Source: Paracoccaceae bacterium
GTDB taxonomy: Bacteria; Pseudomonadota; Alphaproteobacteria; Rhodobacterales; Rhodobacteraceae
Length of the DNA stretch: 6,186 bases
Direction of reading: 5' to 3'
NCBI GenBank assembly: GCA_016765235.1
Contig: JAESQH010000251.1
Coordinates: forward strand, 1 to 6,186
Shown: piece after piece, positions 1-5,161 of the stretch
Layout: each line of letters opens with the position of its first letter
Position numbering within the stretch: position 1 is the stretch's first letter
Translations under genes and position numbers: made by a program
The notes under the pieces: model-generated
What the model was told of the DNA's origin: nothing
Databases searched by the model: none
What the model saw: only the letters and a program-made list of their open reading frames with translations

Positions 1-55
1 TCTTACCCTTGCCCTCGTCGCCCCATTGAGCGCCGACTACAACTACATTGGCCAT
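1..55 (-). CDS. purA: Adenylosuccinate synthetase, N-terminal fragment
   Basis: Partial gene: the start codon is at 53-55 and the reading frame runs off the left edge. The 18 visible residues are MANVVVVGAQWGDEGKGK. This is the signature N-terminus of adenylosuccinate synthetase, with the hydrophobic beta strand followed by the GTP-binding GDEGKGK loop; the Asp of WGDEGKGK is the conserved catalytic Asp of the family. The enzyme joins IMP and aspartate using GTP, the first committed step to AMP, in the cytoplasm. AGAGG lies six bases before this ATG. An ATG five bases further upstream is out of frame and meets a stop after four codons, so it is not the start. The 91-bp gap to the upstream acetyltransferase gene has a weak -10-like TATACC (minus strand, near 90-95) without a convincing -35. 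purA may have its own promoter or be read from upstream. Confidence 0.95.
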   Translation of the reverse strand, partial: MANVVVVGAQWGDEGKGK

Positions 56-146
56 TTCATGCCTCTTTGGTTAGGAAGTTACCGGCAGGGTATACAGTGG
101 GAAACGGCGTAGGGGAACCCTATTCACCACCCCAATTTGCACCAAA

Positions 147-722
147 TTACCGCGCCGCCCGCAGCATCGGATACCGTTTGGGCGAGTCGCCCACCTGCAC
201 CTCCGCCAGCAACGCGAATCCATGCCGTTCATAGATCGAAAGATTCGCGGCATTCGTGGATTCCAGATAGACAGGCATATGGTCCCGATCGCAGATTTCC
301 AGCGAGTGGTTCATCAATGCGGTTCCCAACCCTTTGCCACGATGCGCCGGATCAACGGCGATATAGGCCAGATACCAATGTGGCTCTGCCGGTCGATAAA
401 CGCCGGATTTCCGAACAAGCTCGGCAAACTCGTCAGGCATCCCGCGCCCATCGTTCGCGTGATCGTCCTTTCGTTTAAACTTTGCATTCGGCCCAACCCA
501 GACTGCCGCACCGTACGCCTCGCCAATCATATAGACCGTACCATCGTCAAATGCCGGCGCTGTGGTTGTGCCCGCATGTATCAGACTTTCCGTCACAAAA
601 TCATGTGGGTTTGGTAAAATCCAGCGAACGAATGGATCAGTTGCAAACGCCAGCGCCATTAATGCGCCGACGTTCGGTTCGTCATCCCATGTTCCGGTTC
701 TTATTTGATACTTAACCCTCAT
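147..722 (-). CDS. GNAT-family N-acetyltransferase
   Basis: A 191-residue protein of the GCN5-related acetyltransferase fold, which transfers an acetyl group from acetyl-CoA to an amine on an unidentified substrate. Visible motifs: the acetyl-CoA pyrophosphate loop RGKGLG at residues 128-133, preceded by the motif A strand WYLAYIAVDPAH (117-127), and the motif B region VYLEST..N....YERHGF (about 151-169), where the Tyr of YERHGF sits at the usual general-acid position. The N-terminus begins with the typical IRTGTWDDEP strand and helix, so the domain is complete. Length is normal for a stand-alone GNAT. AGGG lies seven bases before the ATG, supporting this start. It is on the same strand as purA, 91 bp upstream of it, but nothing links their functions. 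Substrate cannot be told from sequence; small-molecule or antibiotic acetylation are both possible. Confidence 0.9.
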   Translation of the reverse strand: MRVKYQIRTGTWDDEPNVGALMALAFATDPFVRWILPNPHDFVTESLIHAGTTTAPAFDDGTVYMIGEAYGAAVWVGPNAKFKRKDDHANDGRGMPDEFAELVRKSGVYRPAEPHWYLAYIAVDPAHRGKGLGTALMNHSLEICDRDHMPVYLESTNAANLSIYERHGFALLAEVQVGDSPKRYPMLRAAR

Positions 723-741
723 CTCTAATCCCTAACCTTCA

Positions 742-771
742 ATTATCCAGCACGATCAAGCATACTGAAAA
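742..771 (-). promoter_or_regulatory. Candidate promoter of the acetyltransferase gene
   Basis: On the minus strand, TTTTCA (766-771, four of six to the sigma-70 -35 consensus) is followed after 18 bases by GATAAT (742-747, five of six to -10). This would start transcription around 735, giving a short leader of about 13 bases before the ATG at 722. A second weaker pair, TAGACC (782-787) and TATGCT (759-764) with a 17-base spacer, would give a longer leader. This is by-eye consensus matching only. Confidence 0.3.
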
Positions 772-932
772 GGCGGCTTCGGGTCTACCACGTCAGAAAT
801 TGGCCGAGCGCGAAGTTGTTGGCAAATCGACGCCCGTTCGACGACACAATTCATAGCAGTTTATGACTCGATTGCGTTGCCCCCACAAACTGATTTACCG
901 GACTGCAAAGAAATATGCGAAACCCCTCTGAT

Positions 933-950
933 TTGTCATCAATTTGTCAG
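933..950 (+). promoter_or_regulatory. Direct repeat resembling a PhoB (Pho) box
   Basis: The bases TTGTCAT (933-939), CAAT (940-943) and TTGTCAG (944-950) form two 7-base repeats with a 4-base AT-rich spacer, an 11-base period. This matches the Pho-box architecture (CTGTCAT, four bases, CTGTCAT) except for T instead of C at the first base of both halves and a final G. It ends 53 bases before the cytochrome b start. A weak -10-like TAGGTA starts at 962, about the distance expected when the box replaces a -35. The remainder of the 723-1003 spacer shows no gene, tRNA or strong hairpin. Other response regulators of the OmpR/PhoB family also bind 10-11 base direct repeats, so the regulator is not certain. 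Confidence 0.35.
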
Positions 951-1003
951 TATGCGGGTGCTAGGTATCCACAAATTGGTAACTGTGTACAAATAGGAAT
1001 AAC

Positions 1004-1663
1004 ATGGAAAACTCTGCAAAACGCATTTGGGATTTACCCATTCGCATATCTCACTGGAGTCTGGCATTTTCTTTCACCGCGGCCTTCTTGACCGCCGAAA
1101 TGTCGCCTCTGATAATCCACGAGACTTTTGCGTTTCTGACGCTGACGATTGTAATATTTCGACTGTTCTGGGGTATTATAGGCTCGGACACTGCGCGATT
1201 TTCGAATTTTGTGCGCGGAAGGTCGGAAATCAAAGCATATATCCAAGAGCTTTTGCAGTTTCGTCATAAAGAATATTGGGGGCACAATCCGCTTGGGGCC
1301 ATTGCTGTCGTTGTAATCCTCGTGCTCATGTTTGCGCTTGTCGGGGCCGGGCTGTTTGCGTCGGAAGGAAATTTCAACGGACCTTGGGCAACATCGGTAT
1401 CGCGAGGGGCGGCAGACCTGCTGAAAGAACTCCATGAAATACTTGCCGGTATTTTGGTATTCGTCGCACTTGTTCACGTTGCCGCAATCATCGGCTATCG
1501 TGTGTTCTTGCGCGATGATCTGATTAAACCAATGATAACCGGCATGCGTCCGGCAGCCGAGGGTATTAGCGAGCCGAGGTTTAGCCCCCTATGGCTCGCC
1601 ATAATCTGTTTGGCGGTCGCCGTGGTGATCAGCGGAGCAATATTTCGGTATTGGTTGTTTTAA
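1004..1663 (+). CDS. Cytochrome b561 / Ni-Fe hydrogenase b-type membrane protein
   Basis: A 219-residue integral membrane protein of the cytochrome b/b6 group (COG3658-like), predicted to carry haem b and pass electrons within the inner membrane. It opens with the family start RIWDLPIRISHW and has five hydrophobic segments at about residues 14-33, 38-58, 98-119, 143-166 and 194-216. Histidines lie at family positions: H17 (RISHW), H39 (IIHET), H94 (WGHNPLG), H144 (ELHEI) and H158 (ALVHVAA); those in the first, second and fourth helices are the likely haem ligands. The FSNFVRG and KPMITG stretches are also typical. AGGAA ends four bases before the ATG. It stands alone, with no cytochrome c, PepSY or hydrogenase gene next to it, so its electron partner is unknown. 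One 60-base line sampled in it has about 47% GC, lower than lines sampled in serA and the MocR gene, which could mean later acquisition or simply membrane-protein codon use. Confidence 0.88.
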   Translation: MENSAKRIWDLPIRISHWSLAFSFTAAFLTAEMSPLIIHETFAFLTLTIVIFRLFWGIIGSDTARFSNFVRGRSEIKAYIQELLQFRHKEYWGHNPLGAIAVVVILVLMFALVGAGLFASEGNFNGPWATSVSRGAADLLKELHEILAGILVFVALVHVAAIIGYRVFLRDDLIKPMITGMRPAAEGISEPRFSPLWLAIICLAVAVVISGAIFRYWLF

Positions 1664-1728
1664 CAAATATAGGGACAATGGTATTTAGCTCGATAACCTT
1701 GGTCGCAGCAATCCCTATCTGTTAAAGT

Positions 1729-1755
1729 CCGACCCTCGCGATTTGCAAGGGTCGG
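1729..1755. terminator. Hairpin in the convergent gap, possible bidirectional terminator
   Basis: CCGACCCT (1729-1736) and AGGGTCGG (1748-1755) are perfect 8-bp inverted arms around an 11-base loop. Two further pairs are possible outside if the T at 1756 is bulged. It lies 65 bases after the cytochrome b stop and 25 bases beyond the serA stop, so it can serve both converging genes. Neither side has a real T tract: only ACTTTAAC follows on the minus strand and TACCAGCC on the plus strand. Efficient intrinsic termination is therefore doubtful, and the hairpin may instead protect 3' ends. Confidence 0.45.
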
Positions 1756-1780
1756 TACCAGCCAACAAATTATCACACCT

Positions 1781-3373
1781 CTAAAACGCCGGCGATTTGG
1801 CTTGCGTAACTTGTGGTAAACGAGCGATCGTGGCCAGCGTATCTTCATCAATCTTTGCATCAACGCCCAACAAAGCAATCGCTTCGCCGTCTTTGGTTTC
1901 ACGGCCCAGCGCGAAGGTCGCGATGTTCACGCCAAGCGCACCCAGTGTCGTACCCAACGCACCAATATACCCCGGAATATCGGAGTTGGTCGTATAAAGC
2001 ATGAACGGCACCAATTCTGCCTCAAGGTTGATGCCCTTGATCTGGATGAACCGCGGGCGACCATCCGAATAAATCGTTCCGGCAACCGAGCGCGTCTGGT
2101 TTTCCGTGATCACCGTCAGGCGCATGTAAGACCCGAAAGCCCCCTGCGCGTCCTTGCGGATTTCCGCAATCTTTATGCCACGATCACGGGCAATAATCGG
2201 GGCCGACACCATGTTGACGCTGCCTTCCCCGACCAGCGGGATCAGCAAGCTGGCGGTTAGGGCAGATATCAGCGGTTTCATGTTCAACTCACCCACCTTT
2301 CCGACAAACTCGATCTCGATTTCCGTGATCGGGCTTTCGGTAACCTGTCCGGCAAATCCGCCGAGCATTTCGGAAAGTTCGATCCAAGGCTTCAGGATCG
2401 GCGCTTCCTCGGCTGTAACGCTTGGCGCGTTGATGGCGTTGGCGATGGCACCGTGCATCAGGTAATCGGACATTTGTTCGGCCACATGAAGCGCTACATT
2501 CTCCTGCGCCTCGCTGGTTGCCGCGCCCAGATGCGGTGTGCAAACCACGTTTGGCAGACCGAAAAGAACGTTATTCATGGCCGGTTCATCCGCATAAACA
2601 TCAAACGCCGCACCGGCGAGCTGACCGGACTTCAACGCCTCCGCCACGGCATCCTCATCAACCAGACCGCCACGGGCGCAATTGATCAGGTACGCACCTT
2701 TCTTGATCTTGGCTATACGTTCCGCAGACAACAGATTGGCGGTTTTCTCCGTTTTGGGCAGGTGAAGCGTGATGAAATCAGCGCGACCCAGAAGATCGTC
2801 CAGATCATCAACCTTGGTTACTCCCAGCTTCTTTGCGCGTTCTGTCGACAAAAACGGATCAAACGCGATGACCTTCATTTTCAACCCCAGCGCACGGCTG
2901 GCCACGACTGATCCAATGTTGCCAGACCCGATCAGAACCAGCGTTTTGCCGGTGATTTCCGACCCCATAAATCTGGATTTTTCCCATTTGCCAGCTTGGG
3001 TAGACGCATCCGCCGCCGGGATTTGGCGAGCCACCGCAAACATCATCGCGATCGCATGTTCCGCCGTGGTGATCGAATTACCAAACGGCGTGTTCATCAC
3101 GACGATCCCCTTGGCGCTCGCCGCTTGAATATCGACGTTATCAACCCCGATACCGGCGCGGCCAATCACCTTCAGGTTATCGGCTTTTTCGATCAACGCT
3201 GCGGTAGCCTTTGTCGCCGAGCGAATAGCGAGGCCATCATAGTTGCCAATTATTTCGGCCAGTTTGGCAGGGTCTTTGCCAAGATCAGGCATGAAATCCA
3301 CCTCGACACCGTTGTCTTTGAAAATCTGAACGGCGGCAGTCGATAGTTTGTCGGATATAAGTACTTTGGGCAT
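1781..3373 (-). CDS. serA: D-3-phosphoglycerate dehydrogenase
   Basis: A 530-residue cytoplasmic enzyme oxidising 3-phosphoglycerate to 3-phosphohydroxypyruvate with NAD+, the first step of serine synthesis. The length and domain order are those of the long (type 1) form. The substrate domain opens MPKVLISDKLS, with GRAGIGVDNVD at 71-81. The Rossmann domain has GSGNIG at 149-154. Catalytic residues are R234 (NCARGG), E263 (DEPA) and H281 (TPHLGA). An intervening ASB domain spans about 325-450 and a C-terminal ACT domain about 455-528, including NSDIPG. The ACT domain is the usual site of serine feedback. The start at 3371-3373 is chosen because AGGAG lies eight bases upstream and MPKVLISDK is the family N-terminus; an in-frame ATG at 3421 would add 16 unlikely residues overlapping the intergenic hairpin. 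It is the second gene of the operon, 63 bp after serC. Confidence 0.97.
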   Translation of the reverse strand: MPKVLISDKLSTAAVQIFKDNGVEVDFMPDLGKDPAKLAEIIGNYDGLAIRSATKATAALIEKADNLKVIGRAGIGVDNVDIQAASAKGIVVMNTPFGNSITTAEHAIAMMFAVARQIPAADASTQAGKWEKSRFMGSEITGKTLVLIGSGNIGSVVASRALGLKMKVIAFDPFLSTERAKKLGVTKVDDLDDLLGRADFITLHLPKTEKTANLLSAERIAKIKKGAYLINCARGGLVDEDAVAEALKSGQLAGAAFDVYADEPAMNNVLFGLPNVVCTPHLGAATSEAQENVALHVAEQMSDYLMHGAIANAINAPSVTAEEAPILKPWIELSEMLGGFAGQVTESPITEIEIEFVGKVGELNMKPLISALTASLLIPLVGEGSVNMVSAPIIARDRGIKIAEIRKDAQGAFGSYMRLTVITENQTRSVAGTIYSDGRPRFIQIKGINLEAELVPFMLYTTNSDIPGYIGALGTTLGALGVNIATFALGRETKDGEAIALLGVDAKIDEDTLATIARLPQVTQAKSPAF

Positions 3374-3405
3374 GTGATATGCTCCTATCTTGAAGAAATG
3401 AGGGG

Positions 3406-3428
3406 GCGCCGCGTGTTCCACGCGGCGC
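3406..3428 (-). repeat. Strong GC-rich hairpin between serC and serA
   Basis: GCGCCGCGTG (3406-3415) and CACGCGGCGC (3419-3428) are perfect 10-bp arms around a three-base loop (GAA in the transcript). It begins nine bases after the serC stop. In the transcript it is followed by CCCCCTCATTTCTTC rather than a clean U run, so it is a poor intrinsic terminator. More likely roles are partial termination, setting the serC:serA ratio, or blocking 3' exonuclease decay of the serC message. The serA AGGAG lies downstream and is outside the stem. Confidence 0.6.
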
Positions 3429-3436
3429 GGTTGTAT

Positions 3437-4603
3437 CTAGAGTTCAGCCTTGGCTGTCTCGAAAGCCCAGTCCAGCCACGGGGTCATTGCCTGCACATCA
3501 GCCGTATCAACCGTGGCCCCGCACCAGATACGCAAGTCCGCAGGCGCATCGCGATATCCGTTGATGTCGTAGGCGGCGTTGTTTGCCTCCAACAGTTTCA
3601 CCATGGCTTTGGTGAAAGACCGCTGCGCGGCGTCATCAAGGGCGGCCACAGCCGGATCAACGATTTTCAGGCAGACGGAGGTGTTGGACCACACAGCAGG
3701 TTCCGCCACGAGGTTCTCAACCCAATCAGTTTGATCGACCCAAGCCTGCAACGCTGCGAAATTCGCATCGGCACGTTGGCGCGTGGCTTTCAGACCACCA
3801 AGCCCCTCCATCCATTCCAGCGCATCTTCGGCATCGGCCACGGCCAGCATCGAAGGGGTGTTGATGGTCGCGCCCTTAAATATCCCCTCGATCAGTTTAC
3901 CACCTTTGGTCAGGCGGAAAATCTTGGGTAGCGGGCGGTCCGGCGTGAAAGTTTCCAGCCGCTCAACTGCGCGGGGTGACAGGACGAGAACGCCGTGCGC
4001 CCCCTCCCCGCCCATCGCTTTTTGCCAGCTAAACGTGGTCACATCCAACTTGGCCCAATCAAGGTCTTGCGCGAAAGCCGCCGAAGTTGCGTCACAGATC
4101 GTCAACCCTTCACGGTCATCCGCAATCCAATCGGCATTGCGAACCCGCGCGCCGGAAGTGGTACCGTTCCACGTAAATACAACATCGGCGTCGGCGCGCA
4201 CGGCTGTGAAATCCGGCAGCTCGCCATATTCGGCGCGCAAAACATTCACATCGTCCAGCTTCAACTGATTACGAATGTCACTAGCCCAGCCAGCGCCAAA
4301 ACTTTCCCAGACCAGCACGTCAACGGGCCGCGCACCAAGCAGCGACCACAGTGCCATTTCGACAGCGCCCGTATCGGACGCAGGTACGATACCAACGCGG
4401 TAATCTTCGGGGATTTCCAGCAATGCCGCCATGCGGTCGATGACAGATTTGATCTGTGCCTTTGGTTCGCTCGCGCGGTGCGAACGGCCAAGAAACGCGC
4501 GGCTTGCGACTGCTTCCGCAGACCAACCGGGGCGTTTTGGGCATGGACCAGATGAGAATTCGGGACGCGCAGGCAAAACCTGCGGCGGGATAGGGAGGCT
4601 CAT
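3437..4603 (-). CDS. serC: Phosphoserine aminotransferase
   Basis: A 388-residue PLP enzyme that converts 3-phosphohydroxypyruvate and glutamate to phosphoserine and 2-oxoglutarate, the second step of serine synthesis. It resembles the SerC form found in Alphaproteobacteria and Methanosarcina rather than the E. coli form: the N-terminus has RPEFSSGPCPKRPGW followed by LGRSHR, and the substrate region has VPASDTGAVEMALW (73-86). W145 lies in VVFTWNGTTSG, D171 in ICDATSA is the likely pyridine-nitrogen Asp, and K195 in SWQKAMGGEG is the PLP Schiff-base lysine. The C-terminal motif GYRDAPADLRIWCG includes the expected arginine. AGGAG lies six bases before the ATG, supporting the start. It is the first gene of the serC-serA operon and is preceded by a structured leader. 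Nothing is missing or truncated. Confidence 0.96.
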   Translation of the reverse strand: MSLPIPPQVLPARPEFSSGPCPKRPGWSAEAVASRAFLGRSHRASEPKAQIKSVIDRMAALLEIPEDYRVGIVPASDTGAVEMALWSLLGARPVDVLVWESFGAGWASDIRNQLKLDDVNVLRAEYGELPDFTAVRADADVVFTWNGTTSGARVRNADWIADDREGLTICDATSAAFAQDLDWAKLDVTTFSWQKAMGGEGAHGVLVLSPRAVERLETFTPDRPLPKIFRLTKGGKLIEGIFKGATINTPSMLAVADAEDALEWMEGLGGLKATRQRADANFAALQAWVDQTDWVENLVAEPAVWSNTSVCLKIVDPAVAALDDAAQRSFTKAMVKLLEANNAAYDINGYRDAPADLRIWCGATVDTADVQAMTPWLDWAFETAKAEL

Positions 4604-4760
4604 GGATGGCTCCTACATCAGGGCGATATTTTTGAGCCTGCCATCGCTCGCCCTTATTCCGACGACCTGCCCACGGACCTGTTACGGGATTTGGGCGGCA
4701 CGACGCAAGCCCCTAAATGTCGCATTCAGACAAAAGGGGGTCGCTTACGTTTCCGATAGG
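4604..4760 (-). promoter_or_regulatory. Structured leader region of the serC-serA operon
   Basis: This non-coding stretch contains two hairpins in the serC sense. The first, at 4710-4739, pairs CCCCT with AGGGG and TGTC with GACA around a 7-base loop; CGAC (4701-4704) and GTCG (4740-4743) can add an outer stem. The second, GGGCGA with TCGCCC (4621-4626 with 4648-4653) and a 21-base loop, ends six bases before the AGGAG of serC at 4610-4614, close enough to affect ribosome loading. A conserved RNA family called the serC leader has been described upstream of alphaproteobacterial serC-serA operons. This region fits by position, but I could not compare it with that family's consensus. I found no convincing -35/-10 pair for serC. 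A 23-codon open frame lies inside (see findings). Confidence 0.5.
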
Positions 4761-4788
4761 AAAACCCGTGTCGCGTTCGGAAACACGG
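4761..4788 (-). terminator. Intrinsic-terminator-like hairpin after the DUF1127-like gene
   Basis: In the minus-strand sense, CCGTGT (4783-4788) and ACACGG (4766-4771) form a 6-bp stem with an 11-base loop, followed by one G and then TTTT (4761-4764). It begins 13 bases after the stop codon of the small upstream gene, so it most simply separates that gene from serC. The alternative pair CCCGTG/CACGGG (4765-4770 with 4789-4794) would form a slightly larger hairpin over the same bases. The stem is short, so efficiency is uncertain. Confidence 0.5.
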
Positions 4789-4801
4789 CACGGGCGCTTT
4801 G

Positions 4802-5044
4802 TTAAAGGTGGGGGTGAAAGCTGGAAACAACTGGGCGCTCATATATGTGCGGAAGGCGATCCAGCCCGATATCTTTAGCCAGATGGTCGCTGAAATCGGC
4901 AGGCGTTTTGCCCGCCTCCAATCGATCTTCCAGCCGCGCGAGGGCCAATGCCGCTGCCACAAGAAGTTGTGAGAGGGCAGGAATGCGCGCACGGGCAGAT
5001 AAATCTGCGCTCTGCGCGACATGGCGGGGTATTGCAATAATCAT
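4802..5044 (-). CDS. Small DUF1127-like protein
   Basis: An 80-residue protein starting MIIAIPRHVAQSADLSARAR. The stretch DFSDHLAKDIGLDRLPHI (about 50-67) resembles the conserved C-terminal part of DUF1127 (YjiS-like) proteins, which typically read D.L..DIGL.R. It is preceded by an alanine/leucine-rich helix LSQLLVAAALALARLEDRL (24-42) that could be an amphipathic or membrane-associated helix. The function is unknown; some DUF1127 proteins in Alphaproteobacteria affect RNA or phosphate-related regulation, but that cannot be transferred here. The start is chosen because AAGGAG lies seven bases before this ATG. The frame stays open upstream to an ATG at 5128, but that would run through the promoter and repeats. 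The gene is divergent from the MocR-type regulator, an arrangement suggesting control by it. Confidence 0.72.
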   Translation of the reverse strand: MIIAIPRHVAQSADLSARARIPALSQLLVAAALALARLEDRLEAGKTPADFSDHLAKDIGLDRLPHIYERPVVSSFHPHL

Positions 5045-5061
5045 ATTCGCGCTCCTTAAGT

Positions 5062-5161
5062 TTGTATTGATACAATTTATGTATTGTGTCATTTGTACTG
5101 ACAATTGCCTGATACAATCTGGAATCATCGAAATCTATGGAAACATTGTAATGGATACAAT
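5062..5161. promoter_or_regulatory. Array of ATACAAT/ATTGTAT elements, candidate MocR operators
   Basis: The divergent intergenic region holds three exact copies of GATACAAT on the plus strand at 5069-5076, 5111-5118 and 5154-5161. They are 42 and 43 bases apart, close to four helical turns, and so on one face of the DNA. Each can be part of an inverted repeat: TTGTAT-TG-ATACAA at 5062-5075; the first copy also pairs with ATTGTGTC at 5083-5090 (one mismatch, six-base spacer); ATTGTA (5145-5150) pairs with TACAAT (5156-5161) across the mocR start codon. The middle copy contains TACAAT (5113-5118), a five-of-six -10 for mocR, but no good -35 sits at the right distance. MocR proteins are known to bind spaced repeats as dimers and often repress their own gene; binding here is inferred. 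Confidence 0.6.
5076..5104 (-). promoter_or_regulatory. Candidate sigma-70-type promoter for the DUF1127-like gene
   Basis: On the minus strand, TTGTCA (5099-5104, five of six to consensus) is separated by exactly 17 bases from CATAAA (5076-5081, four of six). Transcription would start near 5069, about 25 bases before the ATG at 5044. The first GATACAAT copy (5069-5076) overlaps the -10 and start point, so a protein bound there would block or reshape this promoter. Confidence 0.45.

Noticed and set aside
110..122. Small palindrome TAGGG-GAA-CCCTA after the acetyltransferase gene as a terminator
   Set aside because: The stem is only five base pairs with a three-base loop, and no T tract follows on the minus strand.
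222..617. A 131-codon plus-strand open frame opposite the acetyltransferase gene
   Set aside because: The minus-strand frame has full GNAT motifs; the plus frame has low-complexity Arg/Pro/Cys composition and no recognisable domain.
827..843. Two TCGACG hexamers 11 bases apart as an operator
   Set aside because: The hexamers are short, are not linked to a promoter element, and are easily expected by chance.
3374..3421. A longer SerA N-terminus beginning at the in-frame ATG ending at 3421
   Set aside because: It adds 16 residues unlike any SerA start and overlaps the intergenic hairpin, and a good AGGAG stands before the ATG at 3373.
3995..4555. A 186-codon open frame on the plus strand inside serC, and similar frames inside serA
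   Set aside because: They lie wholly opposite clearly functional enzymes, show no family motifs, and look like products of high-GC codon usage.
5045..5128. A longer form of the DUF1127-like protein starting at 5128
   Set aside because: The extra 28 codons would cover the promoter and ATACAAT repeats, and AAGGAG sits correctly before the ATG at 5044.
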